A DNA stretch of 64,000 bases from Symbiodinium natans (taxonomy: Eukaryota; Sar; Dinophyceae; Suessiales; Symbiodiniaceae). The position numbers and the translations under genes were made by a program. Under the pieces are notes generated by a model, which worked only from the letters and a program-made list of their open reading frames with translations, did no database searches and was not told the DNA's origin. Every line of letters starts with the position of its first letter. Positions within the stretch are counted from its first letter, which is position 1. The stretch is from the NCBI GenBank assembly GCA_905221605.1, contig CAJNDS010000333.1:92501-156500 (forward strand), read 5' to 3'. Shown here piece by piece: positions 1-12,030 of this stretch.

Positions 1-1244
1 GGAGTTTGAGGACTTCCGGGGCGGAAGGTAGCGTGTTCTCCTGCTTGCAACTGCAACAGAGAACTGAGAGAATCATTCTTCAGTCTGACTTACTGGTACA
101 TGCCTCAAGCGCTTGTTGCGCAAGCATTGCGGAAACATGCAAGGAAATGATTGATGGTCTTCTAAAATGCCGTGGTCCAGCATCGAAGACTGACATCATT
201 GCCATCAGGCCACAGTGTTGATGCATCGTGGAACCTGAGCAGTGTTGAATGTATGTTGAATGTTGTGGGCATGTTGCATGAGGCTGAAGACTTCTCTGGG
301 CGTGAAGATGCTGACCAAGATATGTGAAAAGCTTGGAATTAATGAGTTCTGACCCGATCATTGTCAGTTTGGTCACTTGTCCATCTAGGTGAGTTTCGAT
401 GTAGCCGTGCATGTACCCTGTCAAGCAAGGGGACACTGTTAACACTGTTAGGGTGGTAGCCCTTAGGTTTTGCCTGCTAAGCAGGCAAGGCAAGAGCCTG
501 CGAAGCAGGTCTTATTGCTTAGCATAGTGCGTAGAACTCTCTGTCACTCTCTGAATTGTCAACAGGGAGTGAGGCATGTGACGGCATGTGCACAGCACAC
601 AGACATAAAGCTTCCTGAACTGTAGTCGTAGCATGGAAAGCATCTTCAGCGAGTTCAACATTAAGAGGCAGTGGAAATATGTTGAGTTGCAACAAAGTCA
701 ACAAAGTTGGCCCAGTGCATGGCACCGACCTGTTCTTCCATGTGCACAGCCCCAACGGGCTTTCCAGTCATGGACAGGCAGAACTTCCTAGCCAGCATAC
801 TCTGAATGCGAACGCGCTGGAAGGTTTGCCAACACACTTAAACTGCGAATGCCAGAGCTTCAGTTTCTCGGACTCCGGGATGTGCGGAAGAGCTGAGCAG
901 AGACATTATCGACATTTAATCATTTGTCGATGACAAGGCACATGCCGGATGCCATTCTTTCGCCCTGACGTGGAGCCCCGCTGCTGCGCTGCCATTTGCA
1001 GTTTTAAGAATTCGGCAGTTACCGTTACGCGCATGGCGGCTGCAGCTGCCCTCAGGAACATCAAGCAACTCAATTTGTATGTTTGTGAGCACTTCAAAAT
1101 ACCAACATACCGGGCTTGCAGCATCCGGCTGTGTTGTGCTGCCAATTGCCAGCCAGTAGTTGTTGGCTATGCAAGATTAGGAACCGCAGGAACCACTTCT
1201 GACTCGTTCAGGCGAGGGAACATGGGGACGCTGGAGGTTGTGGC
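1..1244. other. left edge, no gene recognised
   Basis: I see no convincing exon, RNA gene or transposon here. Open frames exist on both strands but none resembles a known family. The stretch lies upstream of the ATG9 exons and may be intergenic or belong to a neighbouring gene outside the window. Confidence 0.4.
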
Positions 1245-2089
1245 ATGGCAAACCCGAAGCCCCAAAGCGGAGATGCGGCGTTAGGCCCCAGAAGGAGAGA
1301 ATGGCGTGGTACGCATTGGTCCTCCGGCCACCACTTGACTGCCGCACTCGCGACTGCTGCTCACGAGCAGCTCCTTGGCTCTGCCTGCTGGGTCCAACTC
1401 ACCCGTTTGGAGCCGCAAGAAAAGAGTCCTCGTAAATCTTGTGATGACCTCCTGTTTTTGGCACTGTGTGTCCACGTGCGTCCATGTGTGTTAAATGTGT
1501 GTCCAAGCCTGGCCTCCAAAGCCTCGGCCGGAAGCTCAGAGTCCAGCATTCAGGGAACGCCGAAAGAACTTCAGGCAACTGTCCGAACGGCATTGTTATA
1601 TGGGCCAAGATTCAACTTGAACCCACGCCCGCACGCCCCCACAATCTAAAGTGCATGCTTCGCAGAAGTACGATAAGCTTGTGCATGCTTCGCCGAAGTA
1701 CGATGCGCTTGCGATGCTGGCGGTCTGGGATGGTCCAATCAAGGTCATGAGCAAAGAGCTTCACAGGAGACATGTGTGTATATGTGATCAGATTGTGATC
1801 AGTGCGTTTTCAGATAGTATGCTACTGTCGTATTTTGTATTCTTGTTGCAAGCATGTCAGCTGTGAATGCCCAGGTCTGCAGCATGTCAATGCCTGCTGG
1901 GGTGTTTGAAAAGGATCGGTCCATAGAAGAGTGAGTGCAGCAGTACCGCGTATCCCTTCCACAGCCATTGCTGTTCAAGAATCGGTGCCAACTTCTCTTC
2001 AACAGGAGTTTGGTACAACTGCACCAGAAAGCCCCTCGAAGCCCATCGACGCACCTCCGGACAAGAGAGACAGCTGTTTGTTGCATTGA
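1245..2089 (+). CDS. possible N-terminal exons of ATG9 (disordered region)
   Basis: Two coding-like stretches lie upstream of the first recognisable ATG9 exon. One starts at an ATG at 1245 (MANPKPQSGDAALG...) and stays open to about 1434. The second, around 1951-2089, is rich in Ser, Thr, Pro and Gln (for example AVQESVPTSLQQEF). ATG9 proteins have a poorly conserved, disordered cytosolic N-terminus, so these could be its first exons. No sequence homology supports this; the link is position, strand and composition only. They may equally belong to another gene or be chance frames. Confidence 0.3.
1651..1710. repeat. 30-bp tandem duplication
   Basis: Two adjacent 30-base units begin with GTGCATGCTTCGC and differ at only a few positions (1651-1680 and 1681-1710). 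No function is apparent. Confidence 0.85.
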
Positions 2090-2585
2090 TGAACTCTAGG
2101 CGTACACAGATGCAGATCTTGAGAGTTCTCGCCCCACCGTTGCTGTTTCTTGGGTAGATACAAACGCCCTTCATTTGGGCGTCGTTAGATAATTGCCCTT
2201 TACAACCAGTGGTCCATCTGTCAGAGCCGTTACTGCAAGGGACCACATGAAGACACCATGCAAGTACCCTTAGAGTTCCCGTCGAGTCTAGTGCTGGACT
2301 TGGCCGTGCTTTGTGCGGGACACATGTATGAACGGCTGTCCGATGGGTTCCGTGCTTACACACAGCTTACACAGCCTTCCACACGGGAGTGAGCTGCATG
2401 ATGCTGCATGTATTGCGGAATGGCAGCTGTTTGTGAATCAAAGGTCGCACGAACCTGCATTTGACCGTGTGGGCCATACATCGTGTGCATTCGTGTGCCG
2501 TGACATTACACGGGCCTCTTCGGTTGTGGTGCGCCCCTAGATGAAAAGATGCGTGGCTGGAGTCGCCCGCTGTAGTGTGGGTAAG

Positions 2586-5500
2586 GTTGGGATGCCAAGC
2601 CAGACTTGGAACGGTTCCTGACCTGCTTTTACCGATATTTCGAAGTCGCTTGGCAGAAGCTGGGGTCAAGATCTTCGGCATGTTTGCAAAATGCTTGCTT
2701 CCCAATTGAACCAAGCATAGGTCAAAGGCTTTCGCGGCATTGTTGCTATCCACTTGTCGTTTGGAGCCCAGTTGGAGGAATGGGTTTGCAGAGAGTTGGT
2801 TTCTGTTGCGAGCTCGTGAGTTGTGCATCGACTGATGATGTGCAGGCATGTCGTGGCATTGGCATTCACGATCGGATTTTCGTTCGTTCTGTCGGGCACA
2901 TAGAGCATGTCAGTCTAGGAGCAGTATCACTCATGATGGTCGTAGGTGAGCTTCCGACCTATAGCTATATTGGACAGCAAATTGAGGTTATTTCTCATCG
3001 ATTGGGGGGCTTTGTTGGCATGCAATTCCGAGGAGTCCAAGCCCCGGAGAAAGAGAGAGAGAGAGAGTATGTATGAATCAGTATGAACAAATACATATAT
3101 ATATATATGTATGATCCTGCATAGAGGTTTTTGACAATGTATCCAACCTTTGCATGTGGAGGTCATGTCGCACCATCTCAATTTATTATGCAAAGCCCTT
3201 TCGGGACCTGGGTTTTCGACGAGCCGGGGCAGCGACCTCGATTTGCAAACTTTGTGGCAGTTACAAGAGTGTTGCAAGGCGAGTTTCATGAGGTCTTGGT
3301 TTGCACGGTGCTCTTTGTCCTCTATGGGGCCATGAATGTGACTTGTGTGCACCATGAGTGTGGACTTGTCTAGAAATCAACGGCAAAGTGCAGCCAAGTT
3401 AAAACGGTGTTTTGGTTCCCATCATGTTGAATCGGAGACTCTGCCAAGATATGTCAAGGTCGCCACTGTTTACCAAGACATTCGTGACGCGCAATCCATC
3501 AGATCATACTACAAGGCAGCACCTTTTTGTCTCGCTTGTAAAGATTTGTAGCGAACAGCAGTCTTGTGTTGTTCGCACCAGGACCGCCTGGGCATTGCGT
3601 CTGATGAAAGTCTAGAGACGATGCTATGGTCTGAAGTCGTGTCCCGCCTTATCCAGCAGCAGAAGGAGCGGAGCGCGTCCTTTCGTTGCAGCGCTGAGCA
3701 ATGCTGAGCATCATGTGGTTCTGCAGACTCGAGCATGACATGAGGAGTCTCGCTTTTGCATTGTCCAAGATGAGCTCACTGCCCTCGAGATTGCGAACAT
3801 CATCATGCGAGAGGTCGTACTACATCTTTTAAACAGCAGGTGGCTTCCGCAACCAGACTCTGCCTTCAGGACAACTTCATGATTGGCTTGACGAATCACA
3901 AGGCTCGGAAGGTTCCACAGTTCTGTCGCTGTCAGGGAATGGCTAGGGCCTGCCAGGCGTTCACTGCAGCATTGCCATCCTGGATACCCCGTCGCCTTGC
4001 CCAAGCCTCTGGGCTTCGTTGATTGCACAGACCTGGCACGTGCAATCAGTTCGCAGGTGTTCACAAAGGCCGTGTTCTGGAATCTTCGGCTAGTGATCTT
4101 TCGATGGCAGGGAGTGGCGCACTCAAGCATGGTGAGCTTGGAAACGGCTTGCAGACCTGGCAGAGCTGTTACCGAAGGCGCTTGATGACCGCGGACGCAT
4201 TAGACGTGACTTTTTGAACAGACCAGAGGCAGAGAGACTTGGGCTTCACCTGCACCAGTTCAGTCGCTGACATGTCCTTAAGCATGCATCAACCGTTCAT
4301 CTACCTGTTTGATGGATGCTTCGGCTTGCAGACTACGGTAGGTGGGTGGGCAGACCGATAGACCTCTCAAAGGACCCAAGACGGCCAAGACGCAGCTTGC
4401 TGGATGGCAGTTGGCAAGAACAAGAGACTAACCAAAGGAGGAAAGAAGGGCGGCAAAAAGAAAGCAGGAGATCCCTTTCTGCGCAAGGAGTGGTATGACA
4501 TCAAGGCACGGCTCATTCCGTTTCACTGGAGTTGGGACCAGTTTCTGCCTAACATGCCTAGCACTTGACATTGAACCCACGTGCATTATTGCCAATGTTG
4601 TTACAATTCCCTGGATTAATGTTCAGGCCCCCAGCATGTTCTCCGTTCGCAACTGTGGCAAGACCCTGGTCTCCCGAACTCAAGGGACCAAAATCGCGAC
4701 TGAAGAGCTCAAGGGCCGTGTCCTGGAGGTCGCTGATCGGCACCAAAGTGGGGCTTGGGTTGAGCGACGTTGGGAGGTTAAGTGCAAGATGCTAGAAGTG
4801 CCAAAATGTCAAAAAGACTCTGAGTCTTTAACTCAGGTGAACCTCGCCGATTTGAACAACGATGAGGATCAGGCCTCCAAAAAGATCAGGCTCTGCATTG
4901 AAGAAGTCCAGGGCAGGAGTTGCTTGACGGATTTTCATGGCATGAACTTGACCCGCGACAAGATCTGCTCCCTGATCAAGAAGTGGCAGACGCTCATTGA
5001 GGCACATGTTGATGTAAAGACCACCGACAACTACGTTGTGCGCATGTTTTGCATAGCGTTCACGAAGCGACGGCCAGATCAAGTGAAAGCCAATTGCTAT
5101 GCGCAGTCAGCTCAGATCAGAAAGATCCGGAGGAAGATGGTTGAAATCATGACCCAAGAAGCTAGCAAAGTACAACTCCGTGAGCTGGTAAAGAAGCTGA
5201 TTCCGGAGTCCATTGGCAAAGAGATTGAGAAGCAGGCGCAGGGCATCTTCCCGCTGAAGGACTGCCTCATTCGAAAGGTGAAGATTCTCAAGAAGCCAAA
5301 GTTCGACATCACGAAGCTGATGGAGCTTCATGGTGACGGTGGCGATGATGTTGGTGTCGAGATGGTACGTCCAGAGGCTGAAGATGCGATGAACACGCTA
5401 ACGGCTGATGTCGCAGCTGCGGATGATGATTGAGATGCTGCAGCCAGATCAACGCTCATGTACAGGCATTGGCGACGTCTTGGGACAGAACGGCCCGCAG

Positions 5501-8500
5501 AACACCTGAAAAGAGCTGTGCATTGACAGCCCGTTATGTTTTGCCACTGACTTTCCTACACGAAGAATGGCTCGACTTGGTTCGCGGCACAGGCACTAGC
5601 GCGTAATCTGCGTCTGCTGGGAGTGCTTGCAACCCAGCTTCTTCTTAATCCGTGATATGGTGAATACGGTGGAGTCGGTGAGAATGTCCGGCTTGTCCAG
5701 GGCGAATCTGGTGCTCGTCCCCCCCGTTCTGATCTTCGTTGCGCTGTACTTCTTCATGAGTGTAGTTCCAAGTTTGGTGCCATCGAAAACCAATGCGTTG
5801 ACCGAATCGCGTAAGACATCAAGCTAGAAAAGTTGTTGCAAGGACATGCGGAGGAGTTTCGCTCACAGCGGGCGTCGCCATTTCAAAGGCAATGGACAGA
5901 CTATGCCTGCTGCCAAGTTCTTTCCCACGCTTATTCATGCTTGCGTCTGCTTGCGGAAAGTTGAAGGCCCACTGGACATTCAGGGAGTACAACGAGCTGC
6001 CCCATGACTTCAATGCGCATGGCTCAGGACCCTCAGAACCCCAGGTTGTACAATGTTGTACAGTAGGCGCTGGACCGCGATGACCTGCAATGTTAGCCTT
6101 TGATGAGCCATGTTTTGATGTTTTGCTTGAGGCAAGAATGTGCGCCGCGCAGGCTGCAGCTGAGGACGGCACACAATGGGAGCCGATGGTTCTGCTTCGA
6201 CTTACAATGAGCTCCAAGCTTCAATGGTTCAAGTTTGCCTCAGCCTTGGGATCAGGCGTACGTCCATTGCACGACGCCTTCTTCACCAGTTCTCAAGTCT
6301 GTGCAGCGCTGCGCCAAGTTCATTGCAGGCCCTGGCAGGGCTGCCATGGCACATCTAGCACAGTATACAGTATACCGTGTATATCCGTGTATACCGTGTA
6401 TCCAGAACGCTGGGTTGAACATCAAATAAGTCCAAGTAACTTCAAGTCTGTCAAACCCTTCTGTTGGCAGGGGCCGACCGAATCAAAGCAGGTTTAGAGG
6501 AAGTAGCAAGACGAGCGCGCAGACTCGCGGCCCACCCTGGGTGTTGACGGCCCAATTCACTTTCTGCACCTGTCAAGGCACCGCAGTTGAGACAGAACCA
6601 GCCAACAGCCGCCACCAGCCGAGCAATGCAAACATATGCAAAAGACAATGAAGGTATGCAAACCGCGAATGCCTCCTTTGCTTCGTCATCTTCCTCCTGC
6701 AAGTAAGTCACTGCAAGTAAGCCATGACAGAGCTGTCCGCAGCAGCCTCTCCGGTCCAACCAAAAGCACGGAGCTGGTTGATGTTTCGCTGTGCTACGGC
6801 GCAGCCCTCTAGCACAGATGTGATAGCATTGCAGGCTCGGTGCTGGCAGCCTTGCTTTTGGTCGCTTTATGGGATGCCGCCTGCTCAGAGTCTGCAGGAT
6901 CGTGTTTGAGTCTTGTCAAACAGGAAACCAATGAAATTCACAGCGGATCCTTAAGTCAAGTTTTGGCGCGGAACAGATGCACCTACGGGCGCACGGGCAA
7001 ATACGGGCAAGTCACGGGCAAGTCTGTTCAGGACAGCCCGCTGCTGTTCGTTAAGGTCCAGGCGCAGCTTCTGCAACAGCTTGTAACGAAGGGGTTACGC
7101 GGATGGCCGAATCGCGAACTGTTCAGGACAAGAACTTGCTCTGGTATTTGGCTCTCTTCGGTGGCTTGGATGCCTTAGACTCGTTGCAGTTGTTTCTGCT
7201 CAGGCCTGTTGAGTGTAGGATGCTCCATGCACGCACGGCACACGCTCTACTGCGCTTGTGGCCTACCTGTGGCGGGCGGGAGTCTGTTTTGACCGGAGGC
7301 TTTATCTTTGCAGTTGCCGATGGTGCCGGTGATGATGATTCAGGATTTCGACAGGGCATGTTGTGTGCACTCTGTTTTGTCCTTGACGTCAGTGATTCGA
7401 ACAGGATCCAGGAGAGGTGCCGGAGCATCAGCTCATGCGCCAAGCGTACCGTGGAAGGCCCAGCTGCCCCAGATTAACTTTCTGCCATGGCCATTACAGT
7501 ATATTACAGCGCTCAACGGCAACACTCTTCTCGGAAAGCCGAGGCTACGAATGCATGTTGCTCTGATGAGATTGGTGTCGTGTCTCGTCCTCAGGAGCTG
7601 TGGGGTACTTAGGAACGCATGCTCAATGTTAAGCTGTGTGCAACAAAAGCGCTCGGAGGCACACACTTCTTGCCAGAGCAGTGGCGATCTCCTGCACGGT
7701 TAACATCCCTTGCAGGCATCTCAGGGAGGGTGGTCTCACTGTCAGTTGAGAAACATGATGGCGAAATCAAGTCTCGAAACCGCTCTTAGCCTGCTCACGG
7801 TCGTGATTCCAAGCCTGCCAGGGGCTTGCAGTGGTTTGCAGCGCCCATGTCTTAATGCTCTCTCTTGTGTCTGCAAGCAGGTGGCTTCCTTTGTTTTTGG
7901 CATGGTTTGTGCTTTAGCTGCTAGGTGCGGGGCTGTGTGACCACTTCCGCCGAGTCCGTCAGGACGTGTGGATTGTAGAATGGTTAATCTGTTGCTCATG
8001 ACATGGTATGACGCGACATGACGCATCTTTGTCTGCCTGTCAATCATGAAAGGAGTTGCTTCGAGACTTCTTGCTTCAGCGCATTCAAGCTTTGGCAGAA
8101 GAACTTTTGGGAGTCTTGCTCAGCCCTGTACTGCTAATGCTCTTCCTTCCGGATGCTGCGCACAACATTGTTGGAGTGTTGGCATCGCTTCAACACACCT
8201 CGCCGAATTTGGGTGACTGGTGCTCGTACGGTTGTTTGGATCTGTCAATGACTGCGGAGAACAGTGGCGGCGCGGCTTCGTCGGCGGAGGGATGCCAGGC
8301 CACGCAGCTCAATCGCCACATGGGCGCGAATGAGAAGGTCGAAAAGTCTGTGCTTTCCTTTTGCCTGAACCATCAGCTGATCTGGCCAAGTTCAGATCAA
8401 ACTAGTGACGCATCTTGGGTGCCGCCCGTGCCACCGCTTCAAGCACGTGCCGAAGCTCGAAGACCAATGTCGCTAGCTTTGCAATCTTTGAGGCCACAGA

Positions 8501-9015
8501 GACCTGAGTTTTCACAAGACATCCCTCTTGAAGAAATCTCGCAACTCTCGCACGTGGCAGAAGATGGAACTGGCATGGCAGCCCCGACACATCCGCTGGC
8601 GTCCATACATACGGAGTCAGAGCCGCTGCTTGACATCAATGACACCCACAGGGATGAACATCAGCATCCACATCAGGATTCTGCAGACTTAGATATTCTT
8701 CCCCGTACGGATCACGGCAGCACGACTTCACCTGTAACTGCGCAAGAGGAACACGTTCTAACTCACATCATTGGAGTTCCTTTGGCCGCAATCAACTTGC
8801 TACATGACGTGCAGGACTTTCATGAGAAGGAGACATCAGAACACCCTCCCAGTGGGGAAAACATTGCATTGCTACCTGCCGACTTGGTGAGCCTCCCTCC
8901 ACTGGCACCTGGCCGGGTTGGCTGCCCTGGCATGCCGGCCCTCGGCACCACTGTTTGCCGAACTGGTGATGAGCCAGATGCTTGCCTGCTGGTGGTCTTA
9001 AGTTGTAGTTTGTAG
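2586..9015 (+). CDS. ATG9: autophagy-related protein 9 (lipid scramblase), N-terminus incomplete
   Basis: ATG9 is the multispanning membrane protein of autophagy vesicles that scrambles lipids during phagophore growth. Exons recognised in N-to-C order: 2586-2644 ([14 protein letters not shown]); about 2778-2895 (first membrane helix, [13 protein letters not shown]); 3279-3337 (second helix); 3459-3515; 3582 to about 3687 ([16 protein letters not shown]); 3770-3813 ([14 protein letters not shown]); 3870-3902 ([11 protein letters not shown]); about 4000-4102 ([14 protein letters not shown]); 4164 to about 4262 ([11 protein letters not shown]); about 5682-5759 ([17 protein letters not shown]); 5843-5904; 5967-6014 ([11 protein letters not shown]); 6132-6188; 6290-6328; 6835 to about 6872 ([13 protein letters not shown]); 7032-7055; 7127-7160 ([10 protein letters not shown]); about 7659-7725 (THFLPEQW); and 8053-9015 ([21 protein letters not shown], then a long polar tail to the stop). 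Order and spacing match the family core. The start codon, the lumenal loop after helix 1 and some junctions (2778-2846, 3903-4000, 6873-7031, 7160-8053) are unresolved. Many introns are GC-AG. The intron between about 4263 and 5681 contains RPS3A. Confidence 0.9.
3046..3112. repeat. GA and TA microsatellites
   Basis: A (GA)n run is followed by a (TA)n run with short ATGT interruptions. It lies between recognisable ATG9 exons, so it is probably intronic. Confidence 0.85.
4404..5433 (+). CDS. RPS3A: 40S ribosomal protein eS1 (RPS3A), complete, three exons
   Basis: eS1 is a structural protein of the small ribosomal subunit near the mRNA exit. Exons are 4404-4505, 4627-4728 and 4837-5433, giving 266 residues, close to the usual length of about 264. 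Exon 1 begins [16 protein letters not shown] and ends WYDIK, the family N-terminus. Exon 2 carries [20 protein letters not shown]. Exon 3 carries [59 protein letters not shown] and [10 protein letters not shown], then an acidic tail and stop TGA. Intron 1 (121 bases) is GC-AG; intron 2 (108 bases) is GT-AG. Both acceptors are AG followed by G. An AG at 4330-4331, after a T-rich stretch, could be a spliced-leader acceptor for a 72-base 5' leader (inference). The whole gene lies inside an ATG9 intron on the same strand. All key family blocks are intact, so it is likely functional. Confidence 0.97.
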
Positions 9016-9871
9016 TGCGAGGCAGTCCGCACTCCACGTCTAGCACTGAACACTCATCATCAAGCTTAGAGGTTCGCAGCCACGGCGGTTTAGGACTTGA
9101 CTGGTGTTCGCGGTGTTTGGTTCGGATTTCGGGTTCGGTCGGGGAAATTCCCGAAAGACGAGCAGCGGCAGGTGGCTTGCGTCAGAAATCTGTCAGAGAA
9201 GCCGACTTTTGCTGGCATCTGCACCTGCAAGGAGTGGTCAGACACCTGTGGTCCGTGGTTTTTCTGGCTGGAGGCACGAGCGTTTGATGACTGATGAGTG
9301 CTCCATGTACTCGCGTCCATCACCTCCAGCAAGTCAGCCGCAGGCCTTGCGCAGCTTCAGGGCGAGACGCTTTGCTCCTTCACTGCAGTAGTACAGACAA
9401 TTTGCAGACTTCGAGTGCCAGAAAGGTGTTAAAGTTTTTGAAGTGCAGAGGGTTGGAAGGCCTTCGGTCCAGAGCACCAGACAAGGTGACGCGTAATCGC
9501 AGTACAGGCAGGGTCTGGGCATTCGCAGGGTTGAGGCGGAATGCCGCTCAGGATGAGTCGAGCTCTGCCGCCTGTTGGGACCTCATTGCAAGGATGGATG
9601 CGTTCATGTTTGAGTGTGCCAGCCCTTGAATGTTGAACCCAGGCGGTATGTTCACCCGCCAGCTGGAGACCTAGCCTAGCTGCTGTACATTGCTGTACTT
9701 CATAATCAAGTTACACAGTTACACTTACACCAAGACGTGCGAAGACTGTTTTCAATGCCAGGCCTCATGGAGTGCAGAGGCGAACGCCGCGAACGCTGGG
9801 CTTAGCCGGCCACGGCGTGCCCTGAGACTTTCCCTTTCAGAGGGCGGTTGAGCGCTGCGGTTTCGGTGCAG

Positions 9872-10006
9872 AAATTTCAAGATTGGAAGTGGCCCGATGG
9901 AGCTGCTCAGATGCTGCTGTGGCTTTTGTCGGTTCTTGCCAGTTTTCGGCATGACCTTCCGAAGTTCCTGCAGAGGTTTGAATTCTTCACCGCCCGTAAA
10001 AGTTGA
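9872..10006 (+). CDS. unidentified exon candidate, helical
   Basis: Right after an AG acceptor (TCGGTGCAG), an open frame of 44 codons reads KFQDWKWPDGAAQMLLWLL and continues with a leucine- and phenylalanine-rich helical stretch before TGA. The composition is protein-like and the strand agrees with the neighbours. I do not recognise a family. It lies about 850 bases past the ATG9 stop, so it would belong to the next gene. Confidence 0.35.
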   Translation, partial: KFQDWKWPDGAAQMLLWLLSVLASFRHDLPKFLQRFEFFTARKS

Positions 10007-10558
10007 TGTTAAGCCACTAGAGCCAGAAATGGGCGATGCAGAAAGACTTCCGCATCAGTCCCGCAGTTCCACCGAGCATGGCTTCAACGATGTGAAGTTT
10101 TCTGCTTGTGGGACTGACGTTGAGCCCCGTTTAGGCGCTCTGGAGAGATGTCCTTCGAAAGGAGCTGTGGACAGCGAATATGCTCACATGTGGTGCGCGA
10201 ACCCTGTGTACAGACTCGGCACCTGCCCGCTTTCATCCATTGTACAAAGTCTGACAAGCCGTGGATGGTGCCTCTAACACAGATCATGCACCGAGATCCA
10301 GGGCCGGATGTTAATGGGAGGCGCTTTGCGCAGAAAAAAAATTCTGTTGCGGCTGTAGACTTCAAGAGTATTCACGGGAGCGCATGAATCATCGTCATCA
10401 CTCTTCTCCAAGAATAGGGGGGTTTTTCAGAAGGGTACTTGTCAGGCTGCTGAAACCTGCTGACCAATGTGCAATTTTCTGCCTAAATATCCGAAATTCT
10501 GCTCATATGTGCTGAAATCTGCTGTAATCTTCCTGTTTTCTTCTGAAATCTTCACCAA

Positions 10559-10634
10559 ACTTCTTCATTCTGCCTCATTCTTCAGATTTTTCCGACAACT
10601 TCTTCATTCTGCCTCATTCTTCAGATTCTTCCGA
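10559..10634. repeat. 38-bp tandem duplication
   Basis: Two adjacent copies begin ACTTCTTCATTCTGCCTCAT and end TTCCGACA. They sit in a stretch of TTCTTCxGA-like words related to the satellites at 11.2 and 12.0 kb. Confidence 0.85.
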
Positions 10635-11214
10635 CATCTTCTACAATTTTCAGAAAACTTCTGGATACTTCAGTTCTCTTGAACCTTATGAATAACTTGG
10701 TGGAGGGGAAGAATGAGGTCTAAAGAGGGGCACTGAATAAGCAGCCTTGAACATAAAGAGCGTGATTGCTAAATGTCGCGGGTCGAGGGGGGTATGTGGG
10801 GAGAAAATCATAAGTTTTGGTCGGGGGGGCTAGGGGGTGTGGTGGTACTTGGTGGCTTGCTGGTATTTGTAACTTTCGGCTCATAGCCTGTCTCTCCGCT
10901 TTATGCTAGGCTTGGGACTGCCCTCGCTGCGAATTAAACATCAAAAAGCTTCTTTGTCTTCAGGCCCGTGCAAAACCAAGATTTCCTAATTTCCCTCATG
11001 AAAAATCTACACTGTGGTTGGGAGTCTAGGGGTTGCACTCGGTTGGAATGCCGTGCTTGGTGACTTGGTGGCGCTTGGCGGGCTGCTGGTTTGCTTTGTC
11101 TCCAGGCCCTTGCCAAACCAAGATTTCAATCCCACATGATAAGAGACAGACTCATTCCGAATGATTCCAACCCGCCCTACCCAGCTAAAAACGGGCCACA
11201 AAAACGCAAACCAA

Positions 11215-11410
11215 AGCGAAGAATTCCGAAGAATTTCGAAGAATTCCGAAGAATTCCGAAGAATTCCGAAGAATTCCGAAGAATTCCGAAGAATTCCGAA
11301 GAATTTCGAAGAATTTCGAAGAATTCCGAAGAATTTAGAAAAGTTTCGAAGAATTTCGACATCGAAGAACCTCGAAGAAGTCCGAAGAATTCCGAGGAAA
11401 GTCGAAGACT
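11215..11410. repeat. 10-bp satellite, unit GAAGAATTCC
   Basis: About 14 near-perfect 10-base units run from 11215 to about 11360, with variants (GAATTTCGAA) and decaying copies to about 11410 and again near 11467. AATT recurs every 10 bases, one helical turn. The unit contains the palindrome GAATTC. Confidence 0.95.
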
Positions 11411-11913
11411 TGAGGAAGATAGTATGTATGCGCAGCTTCCATACACAAGAATATTCCCCAAGGATGCCGAAGAATTTCGAAGAAACCACGCAGTGTTTGG
11501 AAGAATGTTGGAAGAACTCCCACATGATTCCGAAGCCTTCCGAGGGATGTGCAAGAAATTCTTTGAGTCCTATGAATACATTGGGGGGGGGGGGTGGTGG
11601 GCAGGAATGGAGGTATAAGGAGATGCGCCGAGCACGTAGCCTGAGCAGGAATGCTAACTTTCGGTGGCCGGCTGGTATGCGTATATTTTCTTGGGGCTGT
11701 ATGGGATTTTTTAAACACCCCTAAACCTTGTACTGGGCCTGCTTGCTCCAGGAGCCCTAAGAGCTTGCGGGGTACCTTGAACCCCTGAACCCTAAACCCT
11801 CAACATCGCCCAGCAGGGAGGTCTGGGTTTGGGACGGGGCTTCTAGCAAGGACTACACAACCCCCACGCCTTGCCTGAAAGTGAAACCCTCTCAGTTTAC
11901 CAACCTGCAAATA

Positions 11914-12030
11914 ACAGCGGTCCATTTAAACTCTCTCGCGGATCTGTGCTCGAAACTATCGTCTACATCGTGACAGCGGTCCATTGAAACCTCTCGCGGA
12001 TATGTTGCTCAAAACTATCGTCTACATCGT
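11914..12030. repeat. 59-bp tandem duplication
   Basis: Two copies begin ACAGCGGTCCATT and share CTCTCGCGGAT and ACTATCGTCTACATCGT, with a period of 59 bases. No coding potential is evident. Confidence 0.85.

Noticed and set aside
2165-2183. Short hairpin ACGCCC...GGGCGT
   Set aside because: A six-base stem is common by chance, and no T run or other context suggests a terminator or RNA.
11007-11724. Overlapping frames of up to 187 codons on both strands with EFRRIPKNS or FFGILRNSS repeats
   Set aside because: The 10-base satellite lacks stops in several frames; composition and repetition show it is not a gene.
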